Shown: positions 17,400 through 25,701, counted from the stretch's first letter. The stretch: DNA of 64,000 bases from UBA4427 sp046351135 (GCA_046351135.1 JAXLZA010000001.1:248001-312000), one strand, 5' to 3'. Notes: generated from the letters alone by a model not told the origin. Numbers and translations are program-made.

Positions 17400-18182
17400 T
17401 CAGCGCAGGAAGTCCGGCGCCTCCTGCATCAGGACGTCGAAGAGCGGCTTGAAGCTGATGTGCCCGGTGCCGTGCTTGCCGACGAGCTCCGCCGTCGCCT
17501 TGGCGTGGTGGGGATCGATCGGCACCGTCCTGCCCGCGGCCTCCGCGAGCAGCTGGGCCTGACAGCTGCGCTCCATCGTGACGTACCACCACGCCGCCTC
17601 GTCGACCGTGCGGCCGACGGTGAGCAGACCGTGGTTGCGCAGGATCACGGCCTTGTGCTGGCCGAGGGCGGCGCCGATGCGGTCGGCCTCGGAGAGGTCC
17701 GTCACGACGCCGGTGTAGTCGTCGAAGAGCGCGTGGTCCTGGTAGAACGCACAGGCGTCCTGGGTCAGCGGATCGAGCAGGCGGCCGAGCATCGACCAGG
17801 CCTTGCCGTGGAGCGAGTGGGCGTGGGCGGCGGCGACGACGTCGGGGCGCGCCTTGTGGATCCGGGAGTGGATCGCGAAGGCTGCCTGGTTGAGGAGCCC
17901 GTCGCCCTCGAGGATGTTCCCCGCGTCGTCGACCTTGATCAGGTCCGAGACGCACATCAGCTTGAACGAGCGGCCCGCCGGATTGACCCAGAAATGGGTC
18001 GGATCGAAGGGGTCGCGCGCGGTGATGTGGCCGGCGAGGCCTTCGTCGAAGCCGAGCCGCCCGAAGATCCGGAGCGCCGCGGCGAGCTTCGTCTTGCGCT
18101 CGACGAGCTCCTCCTCGGGCGGGCGCGGGGCGGCGTTCATCATCGCGAGCATCGCAGTCTTGAGGCGTTCCTCTCCGGTCAT
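17400..18182 (-). CDS. class II aldolase/adducin family protein
   Basis: 260 residues. The Zn-binding pattern of class II aldolases is present: the EGLAGHITARD block, AAHAHSLHGKAWS (His-x-His) and RNHGLLTVGRTVDEA with a third His and Glu. An FWVNPAG segment belongs to the phosphate or substrate loop. Members act on fuculose-phosphate-like sugars, but many in catabolic clusters have unknown non-sugar substrates. Start ATG at 18182 with GAGGAGGAG just upstream, preferred over a long in-frame N-terminal extension of low-complexity sequence. It is divergent from the GST gene. Confidence 0.88.
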   Translation of the reverse strand: MTGEERLKTAMLAMMNAAPRPPEEELVERKTKLAAALRIFGRLGFDEGLAGHITARDPFDPTHFWVNPAGRSFKLMCVSDLIKVDDAGNILEGDGLLNQAAFAIHSRIHKARPDVVAAAHAHSLHGKAWSMLGRLLDPLTQDACAFYQDHALFDDYTGVVTDLSEADRIGAALGQHKAVILRNHGLLTVGRTVDEAAWWYVTMERSCQAQLLAEAAGRTVPIDPHHAKATAELVGKHGTGHISFKPLFDVLMQEAPDFLR

Positions 18183-18412
18183 GGCTCCTCCTCCTCGGGC
18201 GCGCGGGCGGCGGGACGGCGCCCTCCGGCGAGCATGGCGCGGGACGGCGCGAATGCCAGGGGTGGTGCCGCGTCCGCTGCGGTGGCTGCGCCGCGGGCCC
18301 GGCCGGGGCTCGGGGCGGGCGCGGGTTGCGGGGGCAGGGAGGGCCCCACACCCTTCGGCCCCGTCGGCGCATCGGGCGGCCGTCGGAAGCCGTGCGGGAG
18401 GAGGTCGCGACG

Positions 18413-19039
18413 ATGAGGGTCCATCACGTTCCGGGCTCGCGCTCGTGCCGGGTGATCTGGCTGCTCGAGGAGCTCGGTGGGATCGAGTACGAGGTGGAGA
18501 CCTATCGCCTCGGCGATCCGCGCCTGCGCTCGCCGGCATACCGCGCGCTGAATCCGGCCGGGAAGGTCCCGACCCTCGAGGATGCGGGCGTCGCCTTCCA
18601 CGAGTCGGGGGCGATCGTGCAGTACCTGCTCGAGCGCCACGGGCGCGGTCGGCTCGAGCCCGCGGTCGCCTCGCCCGCGCGCGGGCCGTACCTGCAGTGG
18701 ATGCACTGGTCCGAGGCCTCGCTGATGCCGCCCCTCGGCCAGATCAACGCCCACAAGTTCGTGCTGCGCGAGGCGGATCGCATCCCCGCGGCGCTCGACC
18801 TCGCGCGCCGGCAGCTCGCGCGGGTCGTCGAGCAGCTCGATCACGCCCTGGCCGGCGTCGACCATCTCGTCGAGGATCGCTTCACCGCCGCGGACCTGAT
18901 GGCCGGCTACGGCATCGCGCTGGCCCGTCTGGTCGGGGAGCTGCCGGCGGGGATGGCCGCGGTGGAGGCCTGGTTCGAGCGGCTCTCGCGTCGGCCCGCC
19001 TTCGAGCGGGCCCTGGCCGGCGGGTTCGGCGGCGGCTGA
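18413..19039 (+). CDS. glutathione S-transferase family protein
   Basis: 208 residues, normal GST length. Thioredoxin-fold N-domain: SRSCRVIWLLEELG, then NPAGKVPTLEDAG (cis-Pro) and FHESGAIVQYLLE (the glutathione gamma-Glu contact ES). The helical C-domain contains RFTAADLMAGYGI, the conserved N-capping box. Start ATG at 18413 with GGGAGGAGG upstream. GSTs of this kind occur in catabolic clusters as isomerases, ether lyases or detoxifying enzymes. It is separated from the next operon by a putative TetR-type operator, so co-regulation is not certain. Confidence 0.9.
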   Translation: MRVHHVPGSRSCRVIWLLEELGGIEYEVETYRLGDPRLRSPAYRALNPAGKVPTLEDAGVAFHESGAIVQYLLERHGRGRLEPAVASPARGPYLQWMHWSEASLMPPLGQINAHKFVLREADRIPAALDLARRQLARVVEQLDHALAGVDHLVEDRFTAADLMAGYGIALARLVGELPAGMAAVEAWFERLSRRPAFERALAGGFGGG

Positions 19040-19084
19040 GCGGTGCGCGGCGGACGTGCTCCCGGCCCGCTCCCGGCCCGACTC

Positions 19085-19105
19085 TTGACGGTAGAACGTG
19101 TTTCA
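19085..19105 (+). promoter_or_regulatory. KstR-like (TetR-type) operator next to a -35 element
   Basis: The 14 bases at 19092-19105 (TAGAACGTGTTTCA) match TnnAACnnGTTnnA, the published operator pattern of KstR, the TetR repressor of cholesterol catabolism in mycobacteria. TTGACG (19085-19090), a good -35, touches its left edge, so a bound repressor would block RNA polymerase. The -10 (around 19108-19113) is weak. The operon controlled would be the monooxygenase and acyl-CoA dehydrogenase pair at 19164-22660. No TetR gene is inside the window. Confidence 0.6.
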
Positions 19106-19163
19106 CGCAGGCTCCTCGCCCCGAAGCGATCCTCCATCTCCGCTTCGCATCAGGAGCCCGCCC

Positions 19164-20321
19164 ATGACCCAAGCGACTGCCTCCTCCGACCTGCTCGAGA
19201 AGGCCAGGTCCCTGCGCCCGTTGATCGAGGCGGAGGCCGATGCCAGCGATCGCGAGCTGACGCTGACGAAGCCGGTGATCGAGGCGTTCACGCGAACCGG
19301 TCTCTTCCATCTGATGGTTCCGAAGGCCCTCGGCGGCGCGGAGGCCGACTGCAAGACGATCCTCGACGTCTTCGAGGAGCTCGCCCACATGGACGGTTCG
19401 ATCGGCTGGTCCCAGATGGCCAACGCCAGCGCGACCTCCTACTGCGCATATCTCGATCGCGAGGCCGCGAAGGAGATGGTGGGCGGCAAGCCCGACGCGG
19501 TCTTCGCCGGGCAGTTCGCGCCCCGGGGCTCGATCAAGCGCGACGGCCAGGGCTTCCGCCTGTCGGGCGAGTACGGCTTCGGCTCCGGCAGCGGCCACGC
19601 CGCCTATCTCGGCGGGGGCGGCTTCGTGATGGGCGACAACGGCGCCCCGGAGATCCTTCCGAGCGGGCTCCCCGCCTATCTCTGTTATTTCGTGCCGAAG
19701 TCGAAGGTCGAGATGAAGGGCGGCTGGGACGTGATGGGCCTCAAGGGGACGGGCAGCTTCGACTACCGCGTCCCCGAGCAGGTCGTCGACCCGCGCTGCT
19801 CGTTCTACCTCTTCGAGCCCACCGTCCGCACCGGCGGACCCTTCTACGGCCTCGGAGCCACCGCCCTCGCGGGCCTCGGCCACGCGGGTTGGGGGCTCGG
19901 CGTCGCGCGTCGCGCCCTCCACGAGATCGTGCTGATCGCCCGCGGCGGGCGCTCGCGCCTCGGCTCGGCGGCGCTGATCGACCAGCAGGTCTTCCGGCGC
20001 GACCTCGGCGAGCGGATCTTCGCGCTGCAGTCGGTGCGCACGCTGGCCCACGAGGTCTACGGGCGCATGGAGCGGCGTCTCCACGCCGGCGAGAAGCTCG
20101 CGAAGATCGACAACGACGAGATGATGGGCGCCGTCGCCTACCTGACCCAGGTCTGCGAGGAGATCGTGCTCTGGGCCTACCGCAACGCCGGGAGCCAGGG
20201 GCTGCGCAACCCGAGCGTGATCCAGCGCTGCTTCCGGGACATGATGACCGGCGGCCTCCACGTCTTCGTCGATCGGCGCAGCTACGAGGAGTTCGCGAAG
20301 GGCAAGCTCGGCGTCGCCTAG
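19164..20321 (+). CDS. HsaA-like flavin-dependent monooxygenase of the acyl-CoA dehydrogenase fold
   Basis: 385 residues of the acyl-CoA dehydrogenase fold. It lacks the classic dehydrogenase C-terminal TWE or EGT motif and instead ends with IQRCFRDMMTGGLHVFVDRR. This resembles two-component group D flavin monooxygenases such as HsaA (steroid ring hydroxylation). Early blocks FHLMVPKALGGAEAD and SIGWSQMANAS also fit. Such enzymes use reduced flavin from a separate reductase, which is not seen here. Start ATG at 19164 with CAGGAG upstream. First gene behind the KstR-like operator and 47 bases ahead of the dehydrogenase pair. Confidence 0.8.
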   Translation: MTQATASSDLLEKARSLRPLIEAEADASDRELTLTKPVIEAFTRTGLFHLMVPKALGGAEADCKTILDVFEELAHMDGSIGWSQMANASATSYCAYLDREAAKEMVGGKPDAVFAGQFAPRGSIKRDGQGFRLSGEYGFGSGSGHAAYLGGGGFVMGDNGAPEILPSGLPAYLCYFVPKSKVEMKGGWDVMGLKGTGSFDYRVPEQVVDPRCSFYLFEPTVRTGGPFYGLGATALAGLGHAGWGLGVARRALHEIVLIARGGRSRLGSAALIDQQVFRRDLGERIFALQSVRTLAHEVYGRMERRLHAGEKLAKIDNDEMMGAVAYLTQVCEEIVLWAYRNAGSQGLRNPSVIQRCFRDMMTGGLHVFVDRRSYEEFAKGKLGVA

Positions 20322-20368
20322 GGCTGCGCCTCGAACGGCGGATCCTCTTCCAGAGAACGGGAGCGAGC

Positions 20369-21448
20369 ATGGATTTCGGATTGAGCGAAGAGCAGGAGAT
20401 GCTCCAGGAGACGCTGCGGGGCTTCGCCGAGAAGGAGTGTCCGACGACCCGCGTCCGCGAGCTCTTCGACGGAGGGCAGGGACACGATCCCGCGCTCTGG
20501 TCGGGGCTGGCGGAGATGGGCGTCGCGGGGCTCGCGATCCCGGAGTCGTTCGGCGGCGCCGGGCTCGAGCTGCTCGACGTGGCGCTGGCGGCGGAGATCC
20601 TCGGCTGGGCCGGGATGCCCGGTCCCTTCCTCGGACATTCGATCGCGTCGCTCGCGGTGGGGGCGAGCGGGAGCGATGCCGAGAAGAAGGCGATCCTGCC
20701 GGCGCTCGCGAGCGGCGAGCAGATCGCGACGGTGGCGCTGCAGGAGGACGACCAGGGCTTCGGGCCGGCCGACTGGCAGGCGCGCTTCGCCGACGGACGC
20801 CTCGACGGATCCAAGCTCATCGTCTCCCACGCGGCGATCGCCGATCGCTTCCTGGTCGGGGTCGCCGGCGGACGCTTCGCCTGGGTCGACGCGAAGGCGC
20901 CCGGGATCCCGCTCGAGGATCAGGGCGGCGTCGACCGCGGCCGGCCGATCGCGAAGGTTCGCTTCGAAGGGACGCCGGCCCAGCTCCTCGCGGGCGGGGC
21001 CGAGGCGAGCGAGCGGGCCCTCGATTCGGCGTCCGTGCTGCTCGCGGCCGACGCGTTCGGCGCGGCGACGCGGCTGATCGAGCTCGACGTCGCCTACGCC
21101 CAGTCGCGCCAGCAGTTCGGCCAGCCGATCGCCCAGTTCCAGGCGATCAAGCACGCGATCGCGCGCATGGGGACCGAGATCGAGCCGAGCCGCGGCATGT
21201 GGTGGGTTGCGGCGCACGCCCTCGATCGCGGCCACGCCGACGCCTCGCGTCAGGCCTCGATCGCGAAGGCCCACGTGACCGATCGCGCGATGGAGACCGC
21301 GCGCCAGTCGGTCGAGCTCCATGGGGGCTACGGATTCACCTGGGAGTGCGAGGTCCAGATGTGGTTCAAGCGGATCATGTTCGACCGCTCGGCCCTCGGG
21401 ACCCCCGAGCAGCACCGCGAGCGCCAGGCGCGCCTGGGAGGTTGGTAG
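20369..21448 (+). CDS. acyl-CoA dehydrogenase, first subunit of a second adjacent pair
   Basis: 359 residues: MDFGLSEEQEMLQETLRGF, GVAGLAIPESFGGAGLELLD, RQQFGQPIAQFQAIKHAIARM and HGGYGFTWECEVQMWFKR. The TWE motif matches that of the 13874 gene, marking the same subunit type, but overall sequence and length differ. RBS GGGAG. Three bases separate its stop from the next start, so the two subunits are made together. A heteromer acting on a different CoA intermediate from the first pair is the simplest reading. Confidence 0.92.
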   Translation: MDFGLSEEQEMLQETLRGFAEKECPTTRVRELFDGGQGHDPALWSGLAEMGVAGLAIPESFGGAGLELLDVALAAEILGWAGMPGPFLGHSIASLAVGASGSDAEKKAILPALASGEQIATVALQEDDQGFGPADWQARFADGRLDGSKLIVSHAAIADRFLVGVAGGRFAWVDAKAPGIPLEDQGGVDRGRPIAKVRFEGTPAQLLAGGAEASERALDSASVLLAADAFGAATRLIELDVAYAQSRQQFGQPIAQFQAIKHAIARMGTEIEPSRGMWWVAAHALDRGHADASRQASIAKAHVTDRAMETARQSVELHGGYGFTWECEVQMWFKRIMFDRSALGTPEQHRERQARLGGW

Positions 21449-21451
21449 GCC

Positions 21452-22660
21452 ATGGATCTGACGTACAGCGCCGCCCACGAGGCGTTTCGCGAGCGCGTGA
21501 AGGCGTTCCTGAAGGGCTGGCCGCTCCAGGGCGCCGAGTCGAAGCTCCCGCTGGCCGAGCAGGAGGCGATCTTCCGCCAGCGCGGGATCGAGCAGGGCTT
21601 CGTCTACCGCCACGTTCCGAAGCGCTATGGGGGCTCGGAGCAGCCGCGGGACGCGATCGAGGATCAGATCATCCAGGAGGAGTTCCACCGCGCCGGCGCC
21701 CCGCGCGACCTCACGACCCAGGGCGCGGGCATGCTGGTGCCGACCCTGCTCGAGTTCGGGACCGAGGAGCAGAAGGCCCGCTACATCGCGCCGGCGCTGC
21801 GCGGCGAGGAGAACTGGTGCCAGGGCTACAGCGAGCCGGGCTCGGGCAGCGACCTCGCGTCGCTCCAGTGCCAGGCGAGACTCGAGGGCGACGAGTGGGT
21901 CCTGAAGGGACAGAAGATCTGGACGAGTGCCGCCCAGCGGGCCCACATGATGTTCGGCCTGTTCCGGACGGAGCCGAACGCGAAGAAGCACGAGGGCATC
22001 TCGTATCTGCTCGTCCCGATGAACACGAAGGGCATTGAGGTCCGGCCCCTGCGCGAGATGACCGGCGGCTACGAGTTCAACGAGGTCTTCTTCGACGACG
22101 CGCGCATCCCGGCCGGCAACATCGTGGCGGCGCGGGGGCAGGGCTGGCAGGTCTCCCGTGCGACCCTGGTCCACGAGCGCAACCTGATCGGGAATCCCTT
22201 CATGATGCGCGAGGCCTTCCAGGAGCTGGTCGAGCTCGCGCGCGGGCGCCGGCGGAACGGGCGGCCGGCGATCGAGGATCCCTACGTGCGCCAGCGGCTC
22301 GCCGAGATCGAGGGCTACGTCCGGGCGAGCGAGACCTCGAACCTGCGCCAGTTCAGCGCGGCGCAGCGGGGCGACATGGCGAAGGTCATGCGCCCCGTCC
22401 TGATGAACAAGGTCTACTCGACGGACACGATGCAGCGGATCGCGCGCTGCGCCTACGATCTGATCGGCGGCGACGGCGTTCTCGCACCGCGGGAGGAGGA
22501 GCTGCATGGCTGGGGGCGTCGGTCGACGCCGTCGGGCTGGGTGCTCCAGTACATCTTCTCGATGGGGCCGGCGATCGCGGGCGGGGCGACCAACATCCAG
22601 CTCAACATCATCGGCGAGCGCGGCTACGGCCTGCCGCGGGATCTGCACCGCGGGAAGTAG
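21452..22660 (+). CDS. acyl-CoA dehydrogenase, second subunit of a second adjacent pair
   Basis: 402 residues: VPKRYGGSEQPRD, CQGYSEPGSGSDLASLQC, LKGQKIWTSAAQRA, YEFNEVFFDDARIP and the terminal GGATNIQLNIIGERGYGLPRD, the last being the FAD-contact segment. It corresponds to the 15073 gene of the first pair. RBS GGGAGG. It is the last gene of the operon downstream of the KstR-like site; the following 102 bases contain GC-rich dyads (GGGGC/GCCCC) that may terminate transcription. FAD-dependent alpha,beta-desaturation of a CoA ester is the expected reaction. Confidence 0.93.
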   Translation: MDLTYSAAHEAFRERVKAFLKGWPLQGAESKLPLAEQEAIFRQRGIEQGFVYRHVPKRYGGSEQPRDAIEDQIIQEEFHRAGAPRDLTTQGAGMLVPTLLEFGTEEQKARYIAPALRGEENWCQGYSEPGSGSDLASLQCQARLEGDEWVLKGQKIWTSAAQRAHMMFGLFRTEPNAKKHEGISYLLVPMNTKGIEVRPLREMTGGYEFNEVFFDDARIPAGNIVAARGQGWQVSRATLVHERNLIGNPFMMREAFQELVELARGRRRNGRPAIEDPYVRQRLAEIEGYVRASETSNLRQFSAAQRGDMAKVMRPVLMNKVYSTDTMQRIARCAYDLIGGDGVLAPREEELHGWGRRSTPSGWVLQYIFSMGPAIAGGATNIQLNIIGERGYGLPRDLHRGK

Positions 22661-22762
22661 GCCGGTCGGCGGTCGGGTCGGGGGGCGAGGCCCCTGCGAT
22701 CGGGGCAGGGCGATCGGACAGGAAGCTCAAGGCCGTCCCGGGCCGGGCCGATCCGCTCTGCC

Positions 22763-23197
22763 ATGGATGCCGATCTCTCGAAGGCGTGCTGGCGGGCGGG
22801 GGCGAAGCTCCTGGTGGGCTTCGCCGTGATCGGGGCCGTCGTCGGCATCCGGATCGTGACGGCGAAGCCGACCGGGATCGACGCCGAGCTCGCCGAGCTC
22901 GCCGAGCTCGAGCGCTTCGAGGCCGAGCAGGCCGCGGCGGCATCGGCTCCGTCCGCGACTGCTTCCGCGACTGCGCCGGAATCCGACGGTGTCGCCGGGG
23001 ACGAATCGAGCGTCCCGACCCCGATGGCCGCGACGGGGGACCTCGTCTCCTCGGACCCCGATCGCATGGTGCGCTGCCATCTCGCGGGCCCGGTCCAGTT
23101 CATGCGCGCCGCCGACTGCGGGATCCGCGGTGGTCGGGTCGAAGAGCTGCCGCCGCCCGAGCCCGAAGATCCGACCGCGACGCGCACCACGCCCTGA
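22763..23197 (+). CDS. small membrane-anchored protein of unknown function
   Basis: 144 residues, not recognised. One hydrophobic segment at about 15-33 (LLVGFAVIGAVVGIRIV) would anchor it with the C-terminus outside. A 9-base direct repeat gives AELAELAELE near residues 41-50. The middle is Ala/Ser/Thr/Pro-rich. The last part has two Cys (VRCHL, ADCGI) about 14 residues apart that could form a disulphide. The RBS is weak, so the start is less certain. Base composition resembles the neighbours. It follows the dehydrogenase operon but need not belong to it. Confidence 0.55.
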   Translation: MDADLSKACWRAGAKLLVGFAVIGAVVGIRIVTAKPTGIDAELAELAELERFEAEQAAAASAPSATASATAPESDGVAGDESSVPTPMAATGDLVSSDPDRMVRCHLAGPVQFMRAADCGIRGGRVEELPPPEPEDPTATRTTP

Positions 23198-23486
23198 GCC
23201 CCGGTCCCGGCGCCGACCTGCCTGAGGGCCCACCCGCCTGAAACGCCGCGACGCAGAGGGTGCCCCTCGCGCCCGGACGCCTCCGCGCTTCGCTCGTCCG
23301 TCCCTCCGTCTCTCCGTCCCTCCGCGCGACGCGCGCTCGGCTCCGCGATCGCTCGCGCACCGAGCCCCGGGTCCGCCATCCCCGCGCGTCGCCGATCCGC
23401 CAGCTGGGCGGGAGGGGACCGTCGATCCGGCCGATGGCCAATTCTTCCGATCTCGGATTGCAGCCTGAAAGCATCGCCTTCACCGG

Positions 23487-23502
23487 GAAACGTTCGCGTT
23501 TC
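23487..23502. promoter_or_regulatory. inverted repeat, possible activator site for the sigma-54 promoter
   Basis: GAAACG (23487-23492) and CGTTTC (23497-23502) flank TTCG. It lies about 95-110 bases upstream of the -24 element, the usual distance for an enhancer bound by an NtrC-type activator such as FlbD, FlrC or FleQ. The activator and function are inferred; as RNA it would also form a tight hairpin. Confidence 0.4.
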
Positions 23503-23596
23503 GGGCCTGCCGGCGGAGCGCGTCGAGGGCGCCGGTGAGACTCAATCCAGGCCACTCCGAGACGCCGCGCCCGCCGGCAGGTGCGGTGCGACGGAG

Positions 23597-23612
23597 TGGC
23601 ATCGGCCTTGCA
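23597..23612 (+). promoter_or_regulatory. sigma-54 (RpoN) promoter of flagellin
   Basis: TGGCA at 23597-23601 and TTGCA at 23608-23612 give the conserved GG and GC exactly ten bases apart, matching TGGCAC-N5-TTGC(A/T). Transcription would start near 23623, about 75 bases before the flagellin start. Sigma-54 control of late flagellar genes is common in proteobacteria, and rpoN is present in this window. Confidence 0.85.
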
Positions 23613-23697
23613 CTGGGCATTCGGCGCAGGCGTAGCCCGTCGGCGCAGGGGACACGGTCCGCGCCGTGTCGAATTCCGCGAATCAGGAGAATCCAGC

Positions 23698-24522
23698 ATG
23701 GGATTGCGAGTCAACTCGAACATCAGCTCGATCAATGCGCAGCGCAATCTGGTCAACACGACCGATCGCCTGCAGAAGTCGCTCCAGCGGCTGTCGTCGG
23801 GGATGCGGATCAGCCGGGCCGCGGACGACGCCGCCGGTCTCGGCATCTCCGAGTCGTTCCGATCCGAGATCCGCAGCCTCCAGCAGGCGCAGCGCAACGC
23901 GAACGACGGGATCTCGATGCTGCAGATCGCGGAAGGCGCGCTCAACGAGACGAGCTCGATCCTGATCCGCCTGCGCGAGCTCGCGATCCAGTCCGCCAAC
24001 GGAACCCTCGGCCAGCCCGAGCGCGCGACGGTCGATCTCGAGTTCCAGGGCCTCCTCTCCGAGGTCGATCGCATCGCCTCGGTGACCGAGTTCAACGGCC
24101 TGAAGGTCCTGCAGTCGGGCAATCCGATCACGTTCCAGGTCGGGACCAACAACACGACCGACGATCGCTTCACCGTGAGCTCGGTGAACGCGACGGCGAG
24201 CGGCATCGGCATCGCGGGTCTCAGCGTCTCGACCGCGAGCGGCGCACTGTCGGCGCTCGGTCTGCTCGACAGCGCGGTGGGCCAGGTCGCGGCGCTGCGC
24301 GCGACCTTCGGCACAGCCCAGAACCGGCTCGAGTCGACGATCCGCTCGATCGCCATCGCGGTCGAGAACACCTCGGCGGCCGACTCCCGGATCCGGGACG
24401 TCGACTTCGCCTCGGAGACGGCGGAGCTGACGCGCAATCAGGTCCTGCAGCAGGCCGGCATCTCGGTCCTCGCCCAGGCGAACGTGTCGAGCCAGTCCGC
24501 GCTCAGCCTGCTCCAGCGCTGA
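23698..24522 (+). CDS. fliC: flagellin, short D0-D1 type
   Basis: 274 residues. The N-terminal flagellin domain (about 3-140) includes LRVNSNISSINAQRNL, LSSGMRISRAADDAAGLGISE and NDGISMLQIAEGALNE. The C-terminal domain (about 190-274) has NRLESTIRSIAIAVENTSAADSRIRDVDFASETAELTRNQVLQQAG and ends SALSLLQR. The central variable part is only about 50 residues, so D2/D3 surface domains are missing. Subunit of the extracellular flagellar filament, exported by the flagellar type III system. RBS CAGGAG. Driven by a sigma-54 promoter and followed by a strong hairpin. No other flagellar gene lies in the window. Confidence 0.96.
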   Translation: MGLRVNSNISSINAQRNLVNTTDRLQKSLQRLSSGMRISRAADDAAGLGISESFRSEIRSLQQAQRNANDGISMLQIAEGALNETSSILIRLRELAIQSANGTLGQPERATVDLEFQGLLSEVDRIASVTEFNGLKVLQSGNPITFQVGTNNTTDDRFTVSSVNATASGIGIAGLSVSTASGALSALGLLDSAVGQVAALRATFGTAQNRLESTIRSIAIAVENTSAADSRIRDVDFASETAELTRNQVLQQAGISVLAQANVSSQSALSLLQR

Positions 24523-24532
24523 TCCCGACGAA

Positions 24533-24568
24533 CGCCGGGCGGGCCGTCCTCGAGGCGCCCGCCCGGCG
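24533..24568 (+). terminator. hairpin terminator after flagellin
   Basis: A perfect 12-bp stem, CGCCGGGCGGGC (24533-24544) with GCCCGCCCGGCG (24557-24568), starts eleven bases after the flagellin stop. It lacks a U-tract but is very stable. A second hairpin, CATCGCCC/GGGCGATG, follows at 24605-24626 and may instead belong to the leader of the sigma-factor gene. Confidence 0.6.
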
Positions 24569-24762
24569 TCGCCGCGCGGGCGCTTCGGGCCCGTGCAGGC
24601 GGCCCATCGCCCGGCTGCGGGCGATGCGCAATCCCGCGGCAGCTTCGCGGTCTCCTTGCGGCAATCCGGCGAGGCAAGCGCCTGCGCCGGGCGAGTCGGA
24701 TCGAATCGTCGAATTTTCCCTCCGCTTCGCGCCACGCACGGCTCGAAACGGTCACTCCCTCA

Positions 24763-25701
24763 ATGTCGGTGTGGGGAGACCCTGCCGATCTCTGGGAACC
24801 GGGACACGGCATCGTGCTCGCTCGCGAGCGCGGGGAGATTGCCGCTTTGTCTCGTACGCATGCTGCTGCTGCGGTGTCCGTCGCTGCCGACCTCTACGCT
24901 GAATCCGCTGCCGAATCGATCGAGAGCTTCCCGAAGCCCGATTCCAACGCTCGCGCGAGGAGCCGTCGGAGATCCGAGGCCGAAGCGAGCGACCAAGCGC
25001 CGCCGGGCGACCCCGTGGCTGCGGCCTCGAATCCGGCCGCTGCGGCCCCGAAGAAGCGATCGACCCGCAAGCCGGGCCGCCCGCAGGCCGAGCGTGCGCC
25101 GGCGGTGCGCGTCGCGACGCTGACGGACCAGGAGCTGCTCGAAGGGCTGCGCGGGGGCAGCGAGTGGCATTTCGGCGAGCTGTACCACCGCTATTTCCAG
25201 CGCATCTACAACTTCGTCTACGCCCGGGTGCGCAATCACGTCGAGTGCGAGGAGATCGTCCAGGAGACGTTCATCGCGGTCTTCCGCTCGTTCGAGAACT
25301 ACCGCGGCCAGTCGTCGCTCCTGTCCTGGATCTACGGCATCGCGAAGAATACGACCAACAACGCGTTGCGACGGGCCCGGACCCAGAACGAACGGGTCGA
25401 CCTCGTCGAGGAAGGCGAGCTGTTGCCGAGCGCGGCGCTCGCAGTCCACTCCCCCGACGACATCCTCGATCTGCACCGCTTCGGCGACGAGCTGAGCGAG
25501 CGGCTCGAGCAGATCGCGGACTGGCAGGCCGAGATCTTCGCGATGCGCCATTTCGAGAACCTCTCGATCCCCGAGATCTCGAAGCGGACGCAGCGCTCCA
25601 GCGACGCCGTGCGCTCGAGCCTCTACCGCGTGAAGCGGATCTTCTTCGAGACGGCCCAGCCGGGCAGCAGCGCGAGCCTGTCCGCGGAGGACCGTGCATG
25701 A
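24763..25701 (+). CDS. ECF-type RNA polymerase sigma factor with a long N-terminal extension
   Basis: 312 residues. Sigma region 2 lies at about 119-205 (LTDQELLEGLRGG, YVYAR-like helix, ECEEIVQETFIAVFRSFENYRGQSSLLSWIYGIAKN). Region 4 lies at about 245-295 (QAEIFAMRHFENLSIPEISKRTQRSSDAVRSSLYRVKR). Region 3 is absent, which defines the ECF group. The first 118 residues are Ala/Ser/Arg-rich, probably disordered, with a basic patch (97-107) ending in GRP, like an AT-hook. The next small gene overlaps by four bases, the usual place for an anti-sigma factor. No typical zinc anti-sigma is seen. Target promoters unknown. Confidence 0.88.
   Translation: MSVWGDPADLWEPGHGIVLARERGEIAALSRTHAAAAVSVAADLYAESAAESIESFPKPDSNARARSRRRSEAEASDQAPPGDPVAAASNPAAAAPKKRSTRKPGRPQAERAPAVRVATLTDQELLEGLRGGSEWHFGELYHRYFQRIYNFVYARVRNHVECEEIVQETFIAVFRSFENYRGQSSLLSWIYGIAKNTTNNALRRARTQNERVDLVEEGELLPSAALAVHSPDDILDLHRFGDELSERLEQIADWQAEIFAMRHFENLSIPEISKRTQRSSDAVRSSLYRVKRIFFETAQPGSSASLSAEDRA

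Larger units (their letters stand above)
23198..23697. other. 500-base gap upstream of the flagellin gene
   Basis: No gene is supported. It contains a short degenerate tandem of CCGTCCCT/CTCCGTCT units at about 23299-23325, an inverted repeat at 23487-23502 and the sigma-54 promoter at 23597-23612, both listed separately. The lower GC around 23430-23510 stands out from the flanks. Confidence 0.6.

Noticed and set aside
23299..23325. Short CCGTCCCT-type tandem as a CRISPR or satellite
   Set aside because: Only a few degenerate units over about 27 bases; too short to be a defined repeat element.
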